Assembly: GCF_004005945.1 (NCBI RefSeq)
Contig: NZ_SACS01000006.1
Coordinates: forward strand, 1-64,000
Reading direction: 5' to 3'
DNA length: 64,000 nucleotides
From: Rheinheimera riviphila
GTDB lineage: Bacteria > Pseudomonadota > Gammaproteobacteria > Enterobacterales > Alteromonadaceae
Shown one piece after another: positions 10,119 through 25,357 of the stretch (its first letter is position 1; every line of letters starts with the position of its first letter). A program made the position numbers and the translations under genes. The notes under the pieces are model-generated. The model was not told where the DNA came from and did not search any database. It saw nothing but the letters and a program-made list of their open reading frames with translations.

Positions 10119-11072
10119 GTGACTCCACTACGTATTATTTTTGCCGGCACGCCGGATTTTGCTGCCCGCCATTTACAGGCGTTACTTGATTCCGAACATC
10201 AGGTCATCGCCGTGTACAGCCAACCGGATCGCCCGGCTGGTCGCGGTCAGCAATTACAAGCCAGCCCGGTGAAGCAACTGGCGTTGGCACAGCAAATTCC
10301 GGTATACCAGCCAAAATCACTGAAAAAGTCCAAAGCTCAGGCCGAACTGGCCGCTCTCAACGCCGATTTAATGGTGGTGGTGGCCTACGGTTTAATTCTG
10401 CCAGCAGTCGTTTTACAAACGCCGAAGCTTGGTTGTATTAACGTACACGGCTCTTTATTGCCACGCTGGCGTGGTGCTGCTCCTATCCAACGCGCCTTGT
10501 GGGCCGGTGATATAGAAACTGGCGTCACCATCATGCAAATGGACGAAGGACTTGATACCGGCGCTATGCTGAGTATCAAAAGCTTAGCCATTACCGCTAC
10601 CGACACTTCGGCCAGCCTGTACGACAAACTCGCCGATATTGGCCCTCAGGCTTTATTAGCAGCACTGACTGATTTACCTGCACTACAACAGCAAGCCAAA
10701 GCACAAGACGATGTATTGGCGAACTACGCTGAAAAACTGAGTAAAGACGAAGCGCTACTCGATTTTAATAAACCAGCCGCAGCGCTTGAGCGTGAAATCC
10801 GTGCTTTTAATCCTTGGCCGGTGAGCTATCTGCAACTCGGTGCCCAACAGCTGAAAATCTGGCAAGCGCGGGTTGAACCAACGCACGCCACCGCTGCGCC
10901 GGGTACTGTGTTAAGCGCAGATAAAAAAGGCATCGCCATTGCAACCGTTGATGGAGTGCTGGTATTGCAACAACTACAACCGCCAGGCAAAAAGGCCATG
11001 GCGGCGGCTGATTTTTTAAATGGTCGCGCTGATTGGTTCCCGGTTGGCTCCGTCGTAGGAGTCACACCATGA
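10119..11072 (+). CDS. fmt: Methionyl-tRNA formyltransferase
   Basis: Formylates initiator Met-tRNA using 10-formyl-THF. 317 residues; [14 protein letters not shown], the catalytic [19 protein letters not shown] and the [11 protein letters not shown] segment are diagnostic, followed by the OB-fold C-terminal domain. It starts at GTG 10119 ([12 protein letters not shown]). Overlaps rsmB by 4 bp. Confidence 0.97.
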   Translation: MTPLRIIFAGTPDFAARHLQALLDSEHQVIAVYSQPDRPAGRGQQLQASPVKQLALAQQIPVYQPKSLKKSKAQAELAALNADLMVVVAYGLILPAVVLQTPKLGCINVHGSLLPRWRGAAPIQRALWAGDIETGVTIMQMDEGLDTGAMLSIKSLAITATDTSASLYDKLADIGPQALLAALTDLPALQQQAKAQDDVLANYAEKLSKDEALLDFNKPAAALEREIRAFNPWPVSYLQLGAQQLKIWQARVEPTHATAAPGTVLSADKKGIAIATVDGVLVLQQLQPPGKKAMAAADFLNGRADWFPVGSVVGVTP

Positions 11073-12367
11073 CCGCCAACTTAAGGGCGGTCGCAGCCAC
11101 TTGCTGCTATCAGGTGGTCGATCAGGGCAAATCGCTTTCTGATGTGCTGCCCAAAGCACAATTTCAATTTCCCTTGCCCGCCGACAAAGCCTTGCTGCAG
11201 GAAATTTGTTTTGGTGTGTTGCGTTATTTACCGCAACTGGATTTTGTCTGTCAGCAACTAATGGCCAAACCGCTGATTAAACAGCTGCGGCCATTGCAGT
11301 TTTTGATTTATGTCGGCATTTATCAGCTGAAATTCCTGCGTATTCCTGATCACGCCGCCGTTGGTGAAACGGTGGAAGCGGCCCGCGCTTTAAAAGGCGA
11401 GTCGATGACCAAGCTGATCAACGGTGTGCTGCGCTCGGTGCAGCGCAAGCCGGAATTGTTCGACGTCAGCCAGGCACCGCTTTCGGTGCAAACCAACCAT
11501 CCGTCCTGGTTGGTGCAGTCGCTGCAAGCGGCGTATCCAGAGCAGTGGCAAACGGTGATTGACGCCAATCAGCAAAAGGCACCGTTGTGGCTACGGGTGA
11601 ATACTCAGCGCTGCAGTATCGACCAGTTTTGTCAGACCTTAGCCGACGCCGGCATCGCCTTTTCTCAGCCGCAACCGCAAATGCCGCAGGCTATTTTGCT
11701 GGAACAAGCCATTGATGTGACGGTATTACCTGGTTATGCCGAAGGCTGGTTTGCGGTGCAAGATTTAGCGGCGCAATATGCGGCGCTATTTTTAACCCCT
11801 GAAAATGCCGATCGGGTGCTGGATGCCTGCTGCGCGCCAGGCGGTAAAACCGGCCATTTGCTGGAATTGGCGCCACAATCGCAGGTGCTGGCTTTGGATA
11901 AAGACCCGCAACGGTTAGTGCGGGTGCGCGAAAATTTACAACGTTTAGGCCATCAGGCGGATGTCAAAGCCGGTGATGCCGCCACACCAAAACAATGGTG
12001 GGATGGCGAACTTTATGATCGTATTTTATTGGACGTGCCTTGTTCGGCGACTGGGGTGATCAGGCGCCACCCGGATATCCGCTGGCTGCGTAAATCGGCA
12101 GATATTGCCGCACTTGCCACCTTGCAACAACAAATTCTGATCCAAATCTGGCCGCTGTTAAAGCCCGGCGGCACTTTGCTGTATGCCACCTGCAGCGTGT
12201 TGCCTCAAGAAAACCAGCAGCAAATCGCGCAGTTTTTAGCCCATCATCCCGACGCAATTCCGGTTGCCCTAGGTTTGGGTATTGATGACAGCCAATGGCA
12301 AATTCTGCCCGGTGAACAAAGTGCAGATGGCTTCTTTTATGCCAAGCTGCAGAAAAAGGCGAACTGA
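11069..12367 (+). CDS. rsmB: 16S rRNA m5C967 methyltransferase
   Basis: 432 residues: an N-terminal NusB-like RNA-binding domain (about 1-140) and a C-terminal SAM methyltransferase with [31 protein letters not shown] and [11 protein letters not shown]; the two Cys are the release and nucleophile residues of m5C enzymes. The ATG at 11069 overlaps the fmt stop (ATGA); the longer in-frame start at 11033 lies inside fmt and is unlikely. Its TGA shares one base with the trkA ATG. Confidence 0.95.
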   Translation: MTANLRAVAATCCYQVVDQGKSLSDVLPKAQFQFPLPADKALLQEICFGVLRYLPQLDFVCQQLMAKPLIKQLRPLQFLIYVGIYQLKFLRIPDHAAVGETVEAARALKGESMTKLINGVLRSVQRKPELFDVSQAPLSVQTNHPSWLVQSLQAAYPEQWQTVIDANQQKAPLWLRVNTQRCSIDQFCQTLADAGIAFSQPQPQMPQAILLEQAIDVTVLPGYAEGWFAVQDLAAQYAALFLTPENADRVLDACCAPGGKTGHLLELAPQSQVLALDKDPQRLVRVRENLQRLGHQADVKAGDAATPKQWWDGELYDRILLDVPCSATGVIRRHPDIRWLRKSADIAALATLQQQILIQIWPLLKPGGTLLYATCSVLPQENQQQIAQFLAHHPDAIPVALGLGIDDSQWQILPGEQSADGFFYAKLQKKAN

Positions 12368-13743
12368 TGAAAATCATTATCTTAGGCGCAGGTCAGGTCG
12401 GTGCGACCTTGGCAGAAAACCTGGTCGGTGAAGAAAACGATATTACCGTAGTTGATATCAACGCCGACAAATTACGGGCGCTGCAGGACAAACTGGATTT
12501 ACAGGTGGTGCATGGACATAGCGCACACCCGGATATTCTGAAAAAAGCCGGCGCTGAAGATGCCGATATGATTATTGCCGTGACCAACAGTGACGAAGTG
12601 AATATCGTCGCTTGTCAGGTGGCTTATAGTATTTTTAACACGCCGACCAAAGTAGCGCGTATTCGTACCAATCAATACATCAAATACCGCGACCAACTGT
12701 TTAACAAAGACGATATGCCGGTGGATCATTTTATCGCCCCGGAAACGCTGGTCACTGACTACATCCGCCGCTTGATTGATTACCCTGGTGCGTTACAAGT
12801 TGTTGAATTTGCTGGCGGTTTGGTAAGTCTGGTTGCAGTAAAAGCCTATTATGGTGGTTTGTTAGTAGGCCATGCGCTGTCGACACTACGTGAGCATATG
12901 CCGCATATTGATGCGCGGGTTGCCGCCATTTACCGTCGTGGTCACGCGATTAAACCAATTGGTACCACCATTATTGAAGCGGACGACGAAGTCTTTTTCG
13001 TCGCAGCCACCAAGCACATCCGTGCCGTAATGAGTGAACTACAAAAGCTCGAGTCGAGTTACCGCCGCATTATGATCGCCGGCGGCGGTAACGTCGGTTT
13101 TGGTCTGGCAAAAGCGCTGGAAAAAACCCACAGCGTAAAACTGATTGAACGCAGTAAAGAGCGGGCGGAATTTTTATCCAGCGCTTTAGAAAATACCGTG
13201 GTGTATGCCGGTGACGCTTCTGATCCGGAATTATTACAGGAAGAAAATATCGACCAGGTCGACGTGTTTTTAGCCGTGACCAATGACGATGAAGCCAACA
13301 TTATGTCGGCGATGTTGGCCAAACGGATGGGCGCGCAAAAAACTATGGTGCTGATTAAACGCGGCGCTTATGTCGATTTGCTACAAGGCGGCGAAGTCGA
13401 TATTGCCGTCTCACCACAACAAGCCACCATTTCAGCGTTACTCACCCATGTCCGTCGTGGTGATATCGTCAACGTCTACTCCTTGCGTCGTGGCGCGGCC
13501 GAAGCGATTGAAGCCATCGCCCATGGTGATCGTACTACTTCAAAAGTAGTTGGCTTGTCGATTGGCAAAATTAAACTGCCACCAGGCTGCACCATTGGCG
13601 CCATCGTGCGTGGTGATGAAGTGATGATTGCCCACGACAGCACTGTGATTGAAACGGACGACCATGTCATTTTGTTTTTGGTGGATAAAAAATTCATCGG
13701 CGAAGTGGAACGGTTGTTCCAGGTGAGCGCGATTTTTATTTGA
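12367..13743 (+). CDS. trkA: Trk potassium uptake regulatory subunit TrkA
   Basis: Cytoplasmic NAD(H)/ATP-binding gating subunit of the TrkH/TrkG K+ transporters. 458 residues with two tandem RCK halves, each opening with a Rossmann motif ([17 protein letters not shown] at 3 and [17 protein letters not shown] near 234) and ending in a TrkA_C domain. No trkH is in the window. Last gene of the def operon by its terminator. Confidence 0.96.
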   Translation: MKIIILGAGQVGATLAENLVGEENDITVVDINADKLRALQDKLDLQVVHGHSAHPDILKKAGAEDADMIIAVTNSDEVNIVACQVAYSIFNTPTKVARIRTNQYIKYRDQLFNKDDMPVDHFIAPETLVTDYIRRLIDYPGALQVVEFAGGLVSLVAVKAYYGGLLVGHALSTLREHMPHIDARVAAIYRRGHAIKPIGTTIIEADDEVFFVAATKHIRAVMSELQKLESSYRRIMIAGGGNVGFGLAKALEKTHSVKLIERSKERAEFLSSALENTVVYAGDASDPELLQEENIDQVDVFLAVTNDDEANIMSAMLAKRMGAQKTMVLIKRGAYVDLLQGGEVDIAVSPQQATISALLTHVRRGDIVNVYSLRRGAAEAIEAIAHGDRTTSKVVGLSIGKIKLPPGCTIGAIVRGDEVMIAHDSTVIETDDHVILFLVDKKFIGEVERLFQVSAIFI

Positions 13744-13762
13744 TTTTGAAATTGCCCCGCAG

Positions 13763-13790
13763 AGCCGATACCATATCGGCTTGTTTATTT
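13763..13790 (+). terminator. Terminator after trkA
   Basis: AGCCGATA (13763-13770), a 3-nt loop, TATCGGCT (13774-13781), then TGTTTATTT. A plausible intrinsic terminator with an interrupted T tract, 16 bp before tusA. Confidence 0.7.
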
Positions 13791-13806
13791 ATCTGGAAGC
13801 CGGTTG

Positions 13807-14055
13807 ATGCAGCATTTATTCAGTTCCGCCAATCAACATCTTGACGCCCTGGGCCTGCGCTGCCCGGAACCTGTGATGATGGTTCGTCTGACGATCCGTA
13901 AGATGCAAGCCGGTGAAACGCTGCTGATTATTGCCGACGATCCGGCGACCACCCGCGATATTCCGGCATTTTGTCGGTTTATGGATCATGAACTGATTGC
14001 CAGCGACACCACCACTTTACCGTACCGGTACCTGCTGAAAAAAAACGCAGGATAA
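13807..14055 (+). CDS. tusA: Sulfur carrier protein TusA
   Basis: 82-residue sulfurtransferase relaying persulfide sulfur from IscS to the TusBCD/E chain for mnm5s2U34 tRNA thiolation. [16 protein letters not shown] contains the acceptor Cys, and the rest ([26 protein letters not shown]) matches enterobacterial TusA along its full length. ATG 13807 is preceded directly by an in-frame TTG at 13804, which is a less likely start. Confidence 0.95.
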   Translation: MQHLFSSANQHLDALGLRCPEPVMMVRLTIRKMQAGETLLIIADDPATTRDIPAFCRFMDHELIASDTTTLPYRYLLKKNAG

Positions 14056-14118
14056 GCTTGTTATTTCAACACTCAGGTCGCAAAATCGAAGCTATTCACC
14101 GCTCAAGGATGGCCAGCA

Positions 14119-15165
14119 TTGGTATTGCTCAGAACTGTTTCCAGCAAAGCTGCTTCGATTGACTCCATCCGCCGCCGTTATATTCTGCTGTTCGTCAGTT
14201 ACATCACTTCGCTCATTATGCTGTTGCTTGGTTTTAAGCATTTGTTTAGTGAAGATTATTTGCTGCAGGCTATTTTATTTGGCTGCTCCTTTGCGTTTCT
14301 GGCCAACATTGCCTGGTTTCATGCCAGTAATGAGCTGGATAAAGCTTGTGTGATAGAAACGGTGCTGGTCGGGCTCTTTGTGCTAGGGCTGGTGTACCAC
14401 GGTGGATACGAAAACACCGCGCTGTACTGGGTATTCCCATTTCCGGCGATTATTTTTGGCTTGCTTGGCCCCCGTGTTGGCATCCAGATCAATGGCTTGT
14501 TGGTGCTGGTGCTGCTGGTGATGCTCTATCAGCCTGATTTGATTGTAGCGCAGTATAAAAATGCCGAAATCTCCCGCTTTATGGCATCAATGGCCACGGT
14601 GATTGCTGTTGGCTGGATCAACGAGCACTTTCGCGAACGTAGCCATAACGCCATGGCACTGCTACAACGTAGCAAAGAAACGCAGGCCAATACCGACGCT
14701 TTAACACACCTGGCCAATCGCCGTTTTGTCGATGAAGTCCTGCCACAGCATTTTGCACTGCAACCCGAGCACTTCTTTCCGCTGGCGGTGATCATCGCCG
14801 ACTTAGACCACTTTAAGCATATCAACGACAGTTTTGGCCATGACCAAGGCGATTTAGTGTTGCAGCAAGTGGCGATGTTGTTCCGGCAAAAATTGCGGAC
14901 TGAAGACATTGCCTGTCGTTATGGCGGTGAAGAATTTTTGTTATTGCTGCCCAAAACCAATCAAAACGATGCCACCCGGGTTGCCGATAAAATTCGTGCC
15001 GGGATTGCCCAGCGCCGACTACTGACCGAGCATCCGGATTTAGTCATTACCTGTAGTTTTGGCGTGGCTTTGGCGCAGGATGAAAGTGAGTTTTTGCAGG
15101 CAGTAAAACTTGCGGATCAGCGTTTATACATCTCTAAATCGAGTGGCCGGAATCAGGTGAACTGA
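14119..15165 (+). CDS. Membrane-bound diguanylate cyclase
   Basis: 348 residues. Residues about 20-175 are hydrophobic with five to six predicted membrane spans and no recognisable sensor family. The C-terminal GGDEF domain (about 185-345) keeps the catalytic YGGEEF signature and an inhibitory RxxD site (RTED) five residues upstream, so it should make cyclic di-GMP with product inhibition. The chosen start is TTG 14119 with AAGGA 9 bp upstream; no in-frame ATG gives a complete first helix. The input signal cannot be inferred. Confidence 0.88.
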   Translation: MVLLRTVSSKAASIDSIRRRYILLFVSYITSLIMLLLGFKHLFSEDYLLQAILFGCSFAFLANIAWFHASNELDKACVIETVLVGLFVLGLVYHGGYENTALYWVFPFPAIIFGLLGPRVGIQINGLLVLVLLVMLYQPDLIVAQYKNAEISRFMASMATVIAVGWINEHFRERSHNAMALLQRSKETQANTDALTHLANRRFVDEVLPQHFALQPEHFFPLAVIIADLDHFKHINDSFGHDQGDLVLQQVAMLFRQKLRTEDIACRYGGEEFLLLLPKTNQNDATRVADKIRAGIAQRRLLTEHPDLVITCSFGVALAQDESEFLQAVKLADQRLYISKSSGRNQVN

Positions 15166-15298
15166 TCACAAAAGCTACGGGATCCAGCTAATTGACGCCA
15201 TATACCGACGCCATCAGCCACCCTTCCAATTTACACCTCAATCACAAAAAGTTACAATTCGCCGCCATTTCGGCGTAATTAACTTATACGGATATTAC

Positions 15299-15949
15299 AT
15301 GAAAGTTTTATACCCCTTAACATTGATTTCTGCACTGGCACTTCCAACCTACATCCAAGCTGATGAAGCCATTGATAATACCGGTTTTGCTGTACTTGTT
15401 GATGTTGGTGTTGCCGATATTGCAGTCGATGCTGAAGGTGGGTATCAGGAAGAATCTGATACCACGACATCGCCAGCTTTGGGTCTGAGCTACCAGTTCA
15501 ATGACAATATGTCTGTTGTTGCGCACTACACGAATTATGGTACTGCTGAGTTGTTCAGTACCACAACATACATCAACTCTACGGTTGTGGATGTTACTGT
15601 TGAATCGAAGACAACTGCTTTTAGTGTGGTTGGGCAATATATGGTGCCACTGGCGAGTGAAAGCTGGTCTATTGGTGCGCGTTTGGGCTTAATTTCCTGG
15701 GATACCGAATTTGGCGTGAAGGCTGTAACGAGCCAAGCCTCAGCCAAAAACAAATTTGGTGATGATTCAGGTACTACTATAACCGGTGGCATTCTGGCTG
15801 AATATGCCTTGTCAGAACAACTTTCATTCACACTCAGTGCCGACTGGTTCGTGAACAAAATTGATAATTCAGTTGAGTTTACCGATGACGGTGCGGATCT
15901 GGATATGCAATATGGTCGTTATGCGATGGGCCTGAAGTACGCTTTCTAA
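15299..15949 (+). CDS. Small outer-membrane beta-barrel protein
   Basis: 216 residues with a signal peptide (MKVLYPLTLISALALPTYIQA), alternating amphipathic strands (LGLSYQFNDNMSVVAHYT, AFSVVGQYMVP, WSIGARLGLISW, GILAEYALSEQLSFTLSADW) and a C-terminal aromatic strand ending in YAMGLKYAF, the usual BAM-recognition pattern. Size and pattern suggest an eight-stranded OmpA/OmpW-like barrel with no OmpA peptidoglycan domain. Ligand unknown. It stands alone, converging on glyS. Confidence 0.8.
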   Translation: MKVLYPLTLISALALPTYIQADEAIDNTGFAVLVDVGVADIAVDAEGGYQEESDTTTSPALGLSYQFNDNMSVVAHYTNYGTAELFSTTTYINSTVVDVTVESKTTAFSVVGQYMVPLASESWSIGARLGLISWDTEFGVKAVTSQASAKNKFGDDSGTTITGGILAEYALSEQLSFTLSADWFVNKIDNSVEFTDDGADLDMQYGRYAMGLKYAF

Positions 15950-15991
15950 CGTCTCTCCCAAGCGCTATCTACTGCAATGATAAGCGGTTGA

Positions 15992-16035
15992 AATAAAAAG
16001 AGGCAGAGGTTGCTGTTCGTCAAACAACTGCCTCT
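15992..16035 (-). terminator. glyQS terminator
   Basis: On the minus strand AGAGGCAGTTG...CAACCTCTGCCTCT forms a long stem (arms 16035-16028 and 16007-16000, with an inner TTG/CAA pair) followed by TTTTTATTT, ending leftward transcription 18 bp after the glyS stop. Confidence 0.8.
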
Positions 16036-16053
16036 ACCCCTGATTACGTTTGT

Positions 16054-18117
16054 TTACTGCAACAGCGAAATATCAGCCACTTGCAAGAAAGCTTGCCGTA
16101 ACTGATTCAGCAGCGCCAACCGGTTATTGCGCACTGCCTGATCGTCGACGTTGACCATCACTTCATCAAAGAACTGATCGATAGCCACCCGCAGCCCGGC
16201 AAGTTGGGTTAGATTGGCATTGTAATCGCCGGCAGCAACCAGCGCAGTTGCAGCTTGCTGTTGACTGAGCAAGGCCTGCGCTAAATTCTGTTCAGCGCCC
16301 GCTTGTAACAAGCTCTGATTGATTGTAGTTGGCAACTCGCCTTCCACTTTCGCCAGAATATTCGCCACCCGCTTGTTGGCCGCAGCTAAGGCAGTTGCAG
16401 CTTCCAGTTTACTGAACTCTGCCACCGCTTTGACTCGACGGTCAAAATCAGCCGGATTGGTTGGACGACGTGCCAGTACTGCCTGGATCACATCCACCGC
16501 ATAACCTTCAGCTTCATACCAGGCACGGAACCGGCCTAACATAAACTCCAGCACTTCGTCAGCAACGGTTGCTTGGGTCAACTTGTCACCGAAGGTGGTT
16601 TGGGCATAGCCAATCACGTCCAGTAAATCGAGTGGCAACTGTTTTTCCACCATAATGCGCAGGGCACCAATGGCGGCACGACGCAGCGCAAACGGGTCTT
16701 TGTCGCCTTTTGGCGCCTGACCGATGCCAAAAATACCGACCAATGAATCCAGCTTATCGGCAATGGCTACTGCACAACTTTCTAACTGTGCAGGCAAACT
16801 GTCGCCGGAGAAACGTGGTTTATATTGCTCGTTCAGCGCCACGGCTACCGCTTCAGGCTCACCGTCGATCCGGGCATAATGCATACCCATAATGCCCTGG
16901 GTTTCCGGGAACTCACCGACCATGTTCGTCATCAGATCGGTTTTGGATAACAAACCGGCGCGGGTTGCATGCGCAACGTTCGCACCAATTTTACCGGCGA
17001 TATAACCTGACAGTTGAGCAATACGCTCGGACTTCTCACGTAAGGTACCGAGTTTTTGCTGGAACAAAACAGTACCCAGACTTTCCAGCCGATCTGCTAG
17101 TTTGGTCTTTTTATCCACGCCAAAAAAGAACTGCGCGTCCGTTAAGCGTGGCCGCACCACTTTTTCGTTACCGGAGATGATCTGGCTTGGGTCCTTGCTG
17201 CTGATATTGGCAACAAAGATAAATTTATTCAAAAGCTTGCCGTTGTGATCTAACAGCGGGAAATACTTCTGGTTGTCTTTCATCGTGGAAATCAGCGGCT
17301 CAGCCGGCACTTCCAGGAACCGCTCTTCGAACGAACCCACCAGTACCACTGGCCATTCCACCAATGACGTCACTTCATCCAGCAATGCTTCGTCGGTCGC
17401 CACAACGCCATTAAGCGATGCGGCCGTTTTCGCCACTTCTGCGGCAATAAAAGCACGGCGTTTAGCGTAATCGGCCACCACAAAAGCTTGTTCCAGCGTC
17501 GGTAAATAAGCATCAGCATTAGCAATCGCTACCAGCGCCGGAGCGTGGAAACGATGACCATGGGTCTGACGACCTGACGTTTTACCCAGCACAGTCGCAG
17601 GCACCACGTCATTGCCATATAGCATGACAATGGTGTGAACCGGGCGAATAAATTCTGCTGTCGAATTGCCCCAGCGCATTGGCTTGGCAATAGGTAATTT
17701 TGCCAGCGCGGTACTGACCACATCCGGTAGTAAACTCACCGTTGCGCCGCCGACCACTTTGGCTTTATGCACCAGCCAGGCACCTTTGTCGGTTTCCAGC
17801 CGTTCAGCTTGCTCAACGGTAATGCCATTTGATGCCGCCCAGGCTTGTGCCGCTTTGGTTGCTGCGCCGCTTGCATCAAAAGCGCCAGCGATGGCCGGAC
17901 CGCGTTTTTCTACGATTTTGTCCGCTTGCTGTGAAGCGAGCTGATTAATCCGAACCGCTAACCGGCGTGGTGCGGCATACCACTGCGTATCAGCGAACTG
18001 TAAACCCAGCTTATTGAGTTCATCAACGATGTTCTGCTGGAATGAGGTTGCTAAGGTTTGCAGCGACTTTGGGGGTAACTCTTCAGTACCAATTTCAACG
18101 ATAAAATCCTGTACCAC
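16054..18117 (-). CDS. glyS: Glycyl-tRNA synthetase beta subunit
   Basis: 687 residues from GTG 18117 (E. coli 689). [16 protein letters not shown] at the N-terminus is diagnostic; the HD-like core and C-terminal anticodon-binding region (DALR-like, near [10 protein letters not shown]) follow. The GTG lies one base after the glyQ stop and has AGGAGGT at 18129-18123. The frame is open to 18198 but this lies within glyQ. Together with GlyQ it forms the alpha2beta2 enzyme that charges tRNA-Gly. Confidence 0.95.
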   Translation of the reverse strand: MVQDFIVEIGTEELPPKSLQTLATSFQQNIVDELNKLGLQFADTQWYAAPRRLAVRINQLASQQADKIVEKRGPAIAGAFDASGAATKAAQAWAASNGITVEQAERLETDKGAWLVHKAKVVGGATVSLLPDVVSTALAKLPIAKPMRWGNSTAEFIRPVHTIVMLYGNDVVPATVLGKTSGRQTHGHRFHAPALVAIANADAYLPTLEQAFVVADYAKRRAFIAAEVAKTAASLNGVVATDEALLDEVTSLVEWPVVLVGSFEERFLEVPAEPLISTMKDNQKYFPLLDHNGKLLNKFIFVANISSKDPSQIISGNEKVVRPRLTDAQFFFGVDKKTKLADRLESLGTVLFQQKLGTLREKSERIAQLSGYIAGKIGANVAHATRAGLLSKTDLMTNMVGEFPETQGIMGMHYARIDGEPEAVAVALNEQYKPRFSGDSLPAQLESCAVAIADKLDSLVGIFGIGQAPKGDKDPFALRRAAIGALRIMVEKQLPLDLLDVIGYAQTTFGDKLTQATVADEVLEFMLGRFRAWYEAEGYAVDVIQAVLARRPTNPADFDRRVKAVAEFSKLEAATALAAANKRVANILAKVEGELPTTINQSLLQAGAEQNLAQALLSQQQAATALVAAGDYNANLTQLAGLRVAIDQFFDEVMVNVDDQAVRNNRLALLNQLRQAFLQVADISLLQ

Positions 18118-18118
18118 G

Positions 18119-19039
18119 TCAGACCTCCTGCGTTTGCTGTTGAGTGCGGCATAACGGGAAGCCAAGCTTCTCGCGTGCTGCGTAATAGGCTTCAGCACAG
18201 GCTTTGGCCAAGGTGCGAACCCGCAGGATATAACGTTGCCGCTCGGTCACAGAAATGGCGTGGCGGGCGTCTAACATATTAAAGGCGTGTGAAGCTTTCA
18301 TCACTTTTTCATAGGCTGGCAGCGGTAAACCGAGCTCAATCAGCTTATGACTTTCGGCTTCATATTGATCAAAAGCAGCAAACAGCGCAGGCACATCAGC
18401 ATGTTCGAAGTTGTAAGTTGATTGCTCAACTTCGTTCTGATGGAACACGTCACCGTAAGTAACCCGCCCCAGCGGACCATCAGCCCAGACCAAATCATAA
18501 ATACTATCAACGCCCTGGATGTACATCGCCAGACGCTCTAAACCATAGGTGATTTCGCCGGTCACCGGACGACACTCTAAGCCACCAACCTGCTGGAAAT
18601 AAGTGAACTGTGTCACTTCCATGCCGTTTAGCCACACTTCCCAACCCAGGCCCCAGGCACCCAGCGTTGGCGATTCCCAGTTGTCTTCGACAAAACGGAT
18701 ATCGTGCACCAGCGTATCAAGACCCAGTTCGCGTAACGAACCTAAGTACAGGTCCTGAATGTTGTCTGGCGACGGTTTTAAGATGACCTGGAACTGATAA
18801 TAATGCTGTAACCGATTTGGGTTTTCGCCATAACGACCATCGGTCGGGCGACGACATGGCTGCACATAAGCCACGTTGCTTGGCTCTGGGCCTAATGAGC
18901 GCAGGAAGGTCATTGGGTGGAAAGTACCGGCACCCACTTCCATATCCAGCGGCTGGACAATGACACAGCCCTGGCGCGCCCAGTAATCCTGCAATGCCAG
19001 GATCAGGCCCTGGAATGTTTGAATATCATACTTGTGCAT
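18119..19039 (-). CDS. glyQ: Glycyl-tRNA synthetase alpha subunit
   Basis: 306 residues (E. coli 303). The class II catalytic subunit, with [37 protein letters not shown] and the motif region [14 protein letters not shown] 19039 has AGGTG upstream; a GTG at 19042 is possible. Directly precedes glyS in a two-gene leftward operon. Confidence 0.96.
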   Translation of the reverse strand: MHKYDIQTFQGLILALQDYWARQGCVIVQPLDMEVGAGTFHPMTFLRSLGPEPSNVAYVQPCRRPTDGRYGENPNRLQHYYQFQVILKPSPDNIQDLYLGSLRELGLDTLVHDIRFVEDNWESPTLGAWGLGWEVWLNGMEVTQFTYFQQVGGLECRPVTGEITYGLERLAMYIQGVDSIYDLVWADGPLGRVTYGDVFHQNEVEQSTYNFEHADVPALFAAFDQYEAESHKLIELGLPLPAYEKVMKASHAFNMLDARHAISVTERQRYILRVRTLAKACAEAYYAAREKLGFPLCRTQQQTQEV

Positions 19040-19204
19040 CACAACGCACCTGCTTAAGAAAAGGACGGAAAAGTATACCTATTTAGCGATGATTTCTGTA
19101 GCTCAGAGTGGCATTTTCATTGGGTTTTTTATGAATTTGTGCCGTGCTGACAGCGACTTGTCTTTGTGAATAAGATGCATAATGAAGTCTTTGGCCGATC
19201 GCTG

Positions 19205-19233
19205 AAAAAGAAAAGGCTCCCGTAGGAGCCTTT
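19205..19233 (-). terminator. gyrB terminator
   Basis: On the minus strand AAAGGCTCC-TACG-GGAGCCTTTT then CTTTTT: a compact stem with T tract 20 bp after the gyrB stop. The rest of the 213-bp glyQ-gyrB gap shows nothing else. Confidence 0.85.
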
Positions 19234-19252
19234 GTCATTGATAAACAATATC

Positions 19253-22769
<3,517 letters not shown>

Positions 22770-22781
22770 GCGGTAAACGAA

Positions 22782-23885
22782 TTACAAACGCATTGGCATC
22801 ACGACGTACAAAGCGCCCTGATTGCCAACACCTTCAACCAACGAACTGGAGTTGGCGTCGCTCAGGTGCATAATGACTAAATCTGTGGCCAGTGTATTCA
22901 GCACGTCCAGCACATAACCGACGTTAAAGCCGATTTCCAGTGTGTCGCCCTGATACTCCACTTCAATCACTTCTTCCGCTTGTTCATGCTCTGGGTTGTT
23001 AGCAACAATCTGCAGCTCACCATTGCTCAAAGTGAAACGCACGCCACGGTATTTTTCATTCGACAAAATAGAAGCGCGGACACAAGCATCTTTTAGTACG
23101 GAACGATGCGCCGTGACTTGCTTAGAGCTGTTGCGTGGCAACACCCGGCGATAATCAGGGAAACGACCATCAATCAGTTTGCTGCTGAAACTAAACTGGC
23201 TATCCAGCAACCGGATATGATTTTGACCAATCGCCAAACGGATCAACTGGTCATCACTGGCCAGCAGTCGCATCAGCTCCAGCACACCTTTCCGTGGAAT
23301 AATCACTTGTTTTTGCTGACCTGCTACCACCGGCAATTCCATCGAGCTGAGTGCCAGACGGTGACCGTCCGTAGCCACAGTTCTTAAAGTACCGTTGTCG
23401 ACTTCAAACAATAAACCGTTCAGGTAATAACGCACATCCTGATTGGCCATCGAAAAGGCGGTATCGTCGAGCAACTTGCGCAGTTGCGCCCGGCTTAGTT
23501 CAAATTCAACTTCGCCTTGCCAGGATTCCAAATTTGGATAATCGCTGGCACTTAACGTAGCAAGGGTAAATTTACTTTTGCCGGTACTCACGATGCAATT
23601 GTCGCCTTGAACCGCAATATGCAGCGGCGAACCTTCCGGCAGTGAACGGCAGATATCCAATAACTTTTTTGCTGGAATAGTCACCCGACCGGTGCTCTGT
23701 ACCTGCGTCAGCGGCACTGCAGCAACCAGTTCAATTTCCAGATCAGTCCCAGTGAGTGACAGCTGGTCCATCGAAACATCCAACAGCACGTTAGACAAAA
23801 TAGGCAAGGTATGCCGGCGTTCAATCGCACCAGATACCATTTGCAGTGGCTTTAGCAGAGTGTCACGGTCAATGAAAAATTGCAT
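22782..23885 (-). CDS. dnaN: DNA polymerase III beta sliding clamp
   Basis: 367 residues (E. coli 366), three repeated clamp domains; begins MQFFIDRDTLLKPLQMVSG and ends in VMPMRL as usual. Dimeric ring that tethers polymerases and other clamp-binding proteins to DNA. 12 bp after dnaA, in the conserved dnaA-dnaN-recF order. Confidence 0.97.
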   Translation of the reverse strand: MQFFIDRDTLLKPLQMVSGAIERRHTLPILSNVLLDVSMDQLSLTGTDLEIELVAAVPLTQVQSTGRVTIPAKKLLDICRSLPEGSPLHIAVQGDNCIVSTGKSKFTLATLSASDYPNLESWQGEVEFELSRAQLRKLLDDTAFSMANQDVRYYLNGLLFEVDNGTLRTVATDGHRLALSSMELPVVAGQQKQVIIPRKGVLELMRLLASDDQLIRLAIGQNHIRLLDSQFSFSSKLIDGRFPDYRRVLPRNSSKQVTAHRSVLKDACVRASILSNEKYRGVRFTLSNGELQIVANNPEHEQAEEVIEVEYQGDTLEIGFNVGYVLDVLNTLATDLVIMHLSDANSSSLVEGVGNQGALYVVMPMRL

Positions 23886-23897
23886 AACCTTTCCCTA

Positions 23898-25268
23898 TTA
23901 AGACGACAACGTCCGAATCAAATTCTGAAAATCTTCTTTAATTTCATGAGTTTCTTCTTTGAGAGACTCAATCTTGCGCACCGCATGCAACACCGTGGTA
24001 TGGTCGCGGCCACCAAAGGCATCACCAATTTCCGGCAAGCTGTGGTTGGTCAGCTCTTTTGATAACGCCATCGCCATTTGCCGTGGCCTGGCCACAGAGC
24101 GCGAACGGCGTTTTGACAACAAATCAGCCACCCGGATTTTGTAGTACTCGGCGACGGTTTTTTGAATATTTTCAATGGTGACTAGTTTGTCCTGTAGCGC
24201 TAATAGATCGCGCAGCGACTCGCGGACAAAATCAATGGTAATAGGCCGACCCGTGAAATTGGCGTTGGCGGTGATCCGGTTCAGCGCGCCCTCTAATTCC
24301 CTCACATTGGAACGAAGACGTTTTGCCACAAAAAATGCCACTTCTTCCGGCAACCGAATATTGTTTTCCTGCGCTTTTCGCATCAGGATCGCAACCCGGG
24401 TTTCGAGTTCCGGTGGCTCGATCGCAATGGTTAAACCCCAGCCAAACCGGCTTTTCAGCCGCTCTTCCACGCCATCTATTTCTTTTGGATAGCGGTCAGA
24501 GGTTAAAATGATCTGCTGGTTACCTTCAAGCAAAGCATTGAAAGTATGGAAGAATTCCTCTTGCGAACGATCTTTTTTGGCAAAAAACTGAATATCATCG
24601 ATAAGTAGCGCGTCAACGGATCGGTAATAGCGCTTAAATTCTTCGATGGCGTTATTTTGCAGCGCTTTAACCATATCCTGCACAAATCGCTCTGAGTGCA
24701 TATAGATGACTTTCGCGTCTGGCTTTTTCGCCAGAATGCCATTACCGACCGCATGTAATAAGTGAGTTTTACCAAGACCAGTGCCACCATAAATAAAAAG
24801 TGGGTTGTAAGCGGTACCTGGATTGTCGGCGACCTGACTGGCCGCAGCGCGCGCCAGCTGGTTTGATTTACCTTCAACAAAGTTATCAAAGGTATAATTG
24901 GCACGAACATTACTGCGGGCAATGGTTTTTGGTGCTGGTTCAGCGACTTCAGGCGTTTGTACCGCCTGGGTAGGTGCAATATGGTTGGTGCGCGCAGGCA
25001 CCGGGGCTTTGACAGCCTTTTGACTGCTGCCAACTTCAAAGCGTAAACGTGGCGCATGATCGCCACAATAATCATGGATCAGCTCATTGATCCGATTCAG
25101 GTATTTATCCCGAACCCAATCGAGCACAAAGCGGTTAGGTGCAAATAAGGTAAGCGCATCGTGAGAACTGTCGGCTTGCAATGGCCGGATCCACATGCTG
25201 AATTGCTGTGCTGGCAATTCAGACTGGAGTGCTTCAAGGCAATTTTGCCAGACTGACTGATACACCAT
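23898..25268 (-). CDS. dnaA: Chromosomal replication initiator DnaA
   Basis: 456 residues in four domains: N-terminal interaction domain (1-85), a variable linker (86-115), the AAA+ domain with Walker [16 protein letters not shown] and Walker [10 protein letters not shown], and the C-terminal DNA-binding domain with the signature [16 protein letters not shown]. It binds the boxes upstream of its own gene and those in oriC, which lies about 8 kb away rather than next to dnaA. Confidence 0.97.
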   Translation of the reverse strand: MVYQSVWQNCLEALQSELPAQQFSMWIRPLQADSSHDALTLFAPNRFVLDWVRDKYLNRINELIHDYCGDHAPRLRFEVGSSQKAVKAPVPARTNHIAPTQAVQTPEVAEPAPKTIARSNVRANYTFDNFVEGKSNQLARAAASQVADNPGTAYNPLFIYGGTGLGKTHLLHAVGNGILAKKPDAKVIYMHSERFVQDMVKALQNNAIEEFKRYYRSVDALLIDDIQFFAKKDRSQEEFFHTFNALLEGNQQIILTSDRYPKEIDGVEERLKSRFGWGLTIAIEPPELETRVAILMRKAQENNIRLPEEVAFFVAKRLRSNVRELEGALNRITANANFTGRPITIDFVRESLRDLLALQDKLVTIENIQKTVAEYYKIRVADLLSKRRSRSVARPRQMAMALSKELTNHSLPEIGDAFGGRDHTTVLHAVRKIESLKEETHEIKEDFQNLIRTLSS

Positions 25269-25327
25269 ATCTCCAAAAGCCCCGAATAATTATTATTTAG
25301 CAAGGCAGGCGTTATGCAAAGACCGGC

Positions 25328-25357
25328 ATTATGGTCTGATCTTATCCACAACTGCAA
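25328..25357 (-). promoter_or_regulatory. Candidate dnaA promoter overlapping a DnaA box
   Basis: Minus strand -35 TTGCAG (25357-25352), 18-bp spacer, -10 CATAAT (25333-25328). A perfect DnaA box TTATCCACA (25342-25350, plus strand) sits in the spacer, so DnaA would occlude polymerase: an autorepression arrangement known for dnaA genes. Promoter match is moderate; the box is exact. Confidence 0.6.

Noticed and set aside
24503-25075. 190-codon minus-strand frame
   Set aside because: It is a second frame inside dnaA with no family resemblance.
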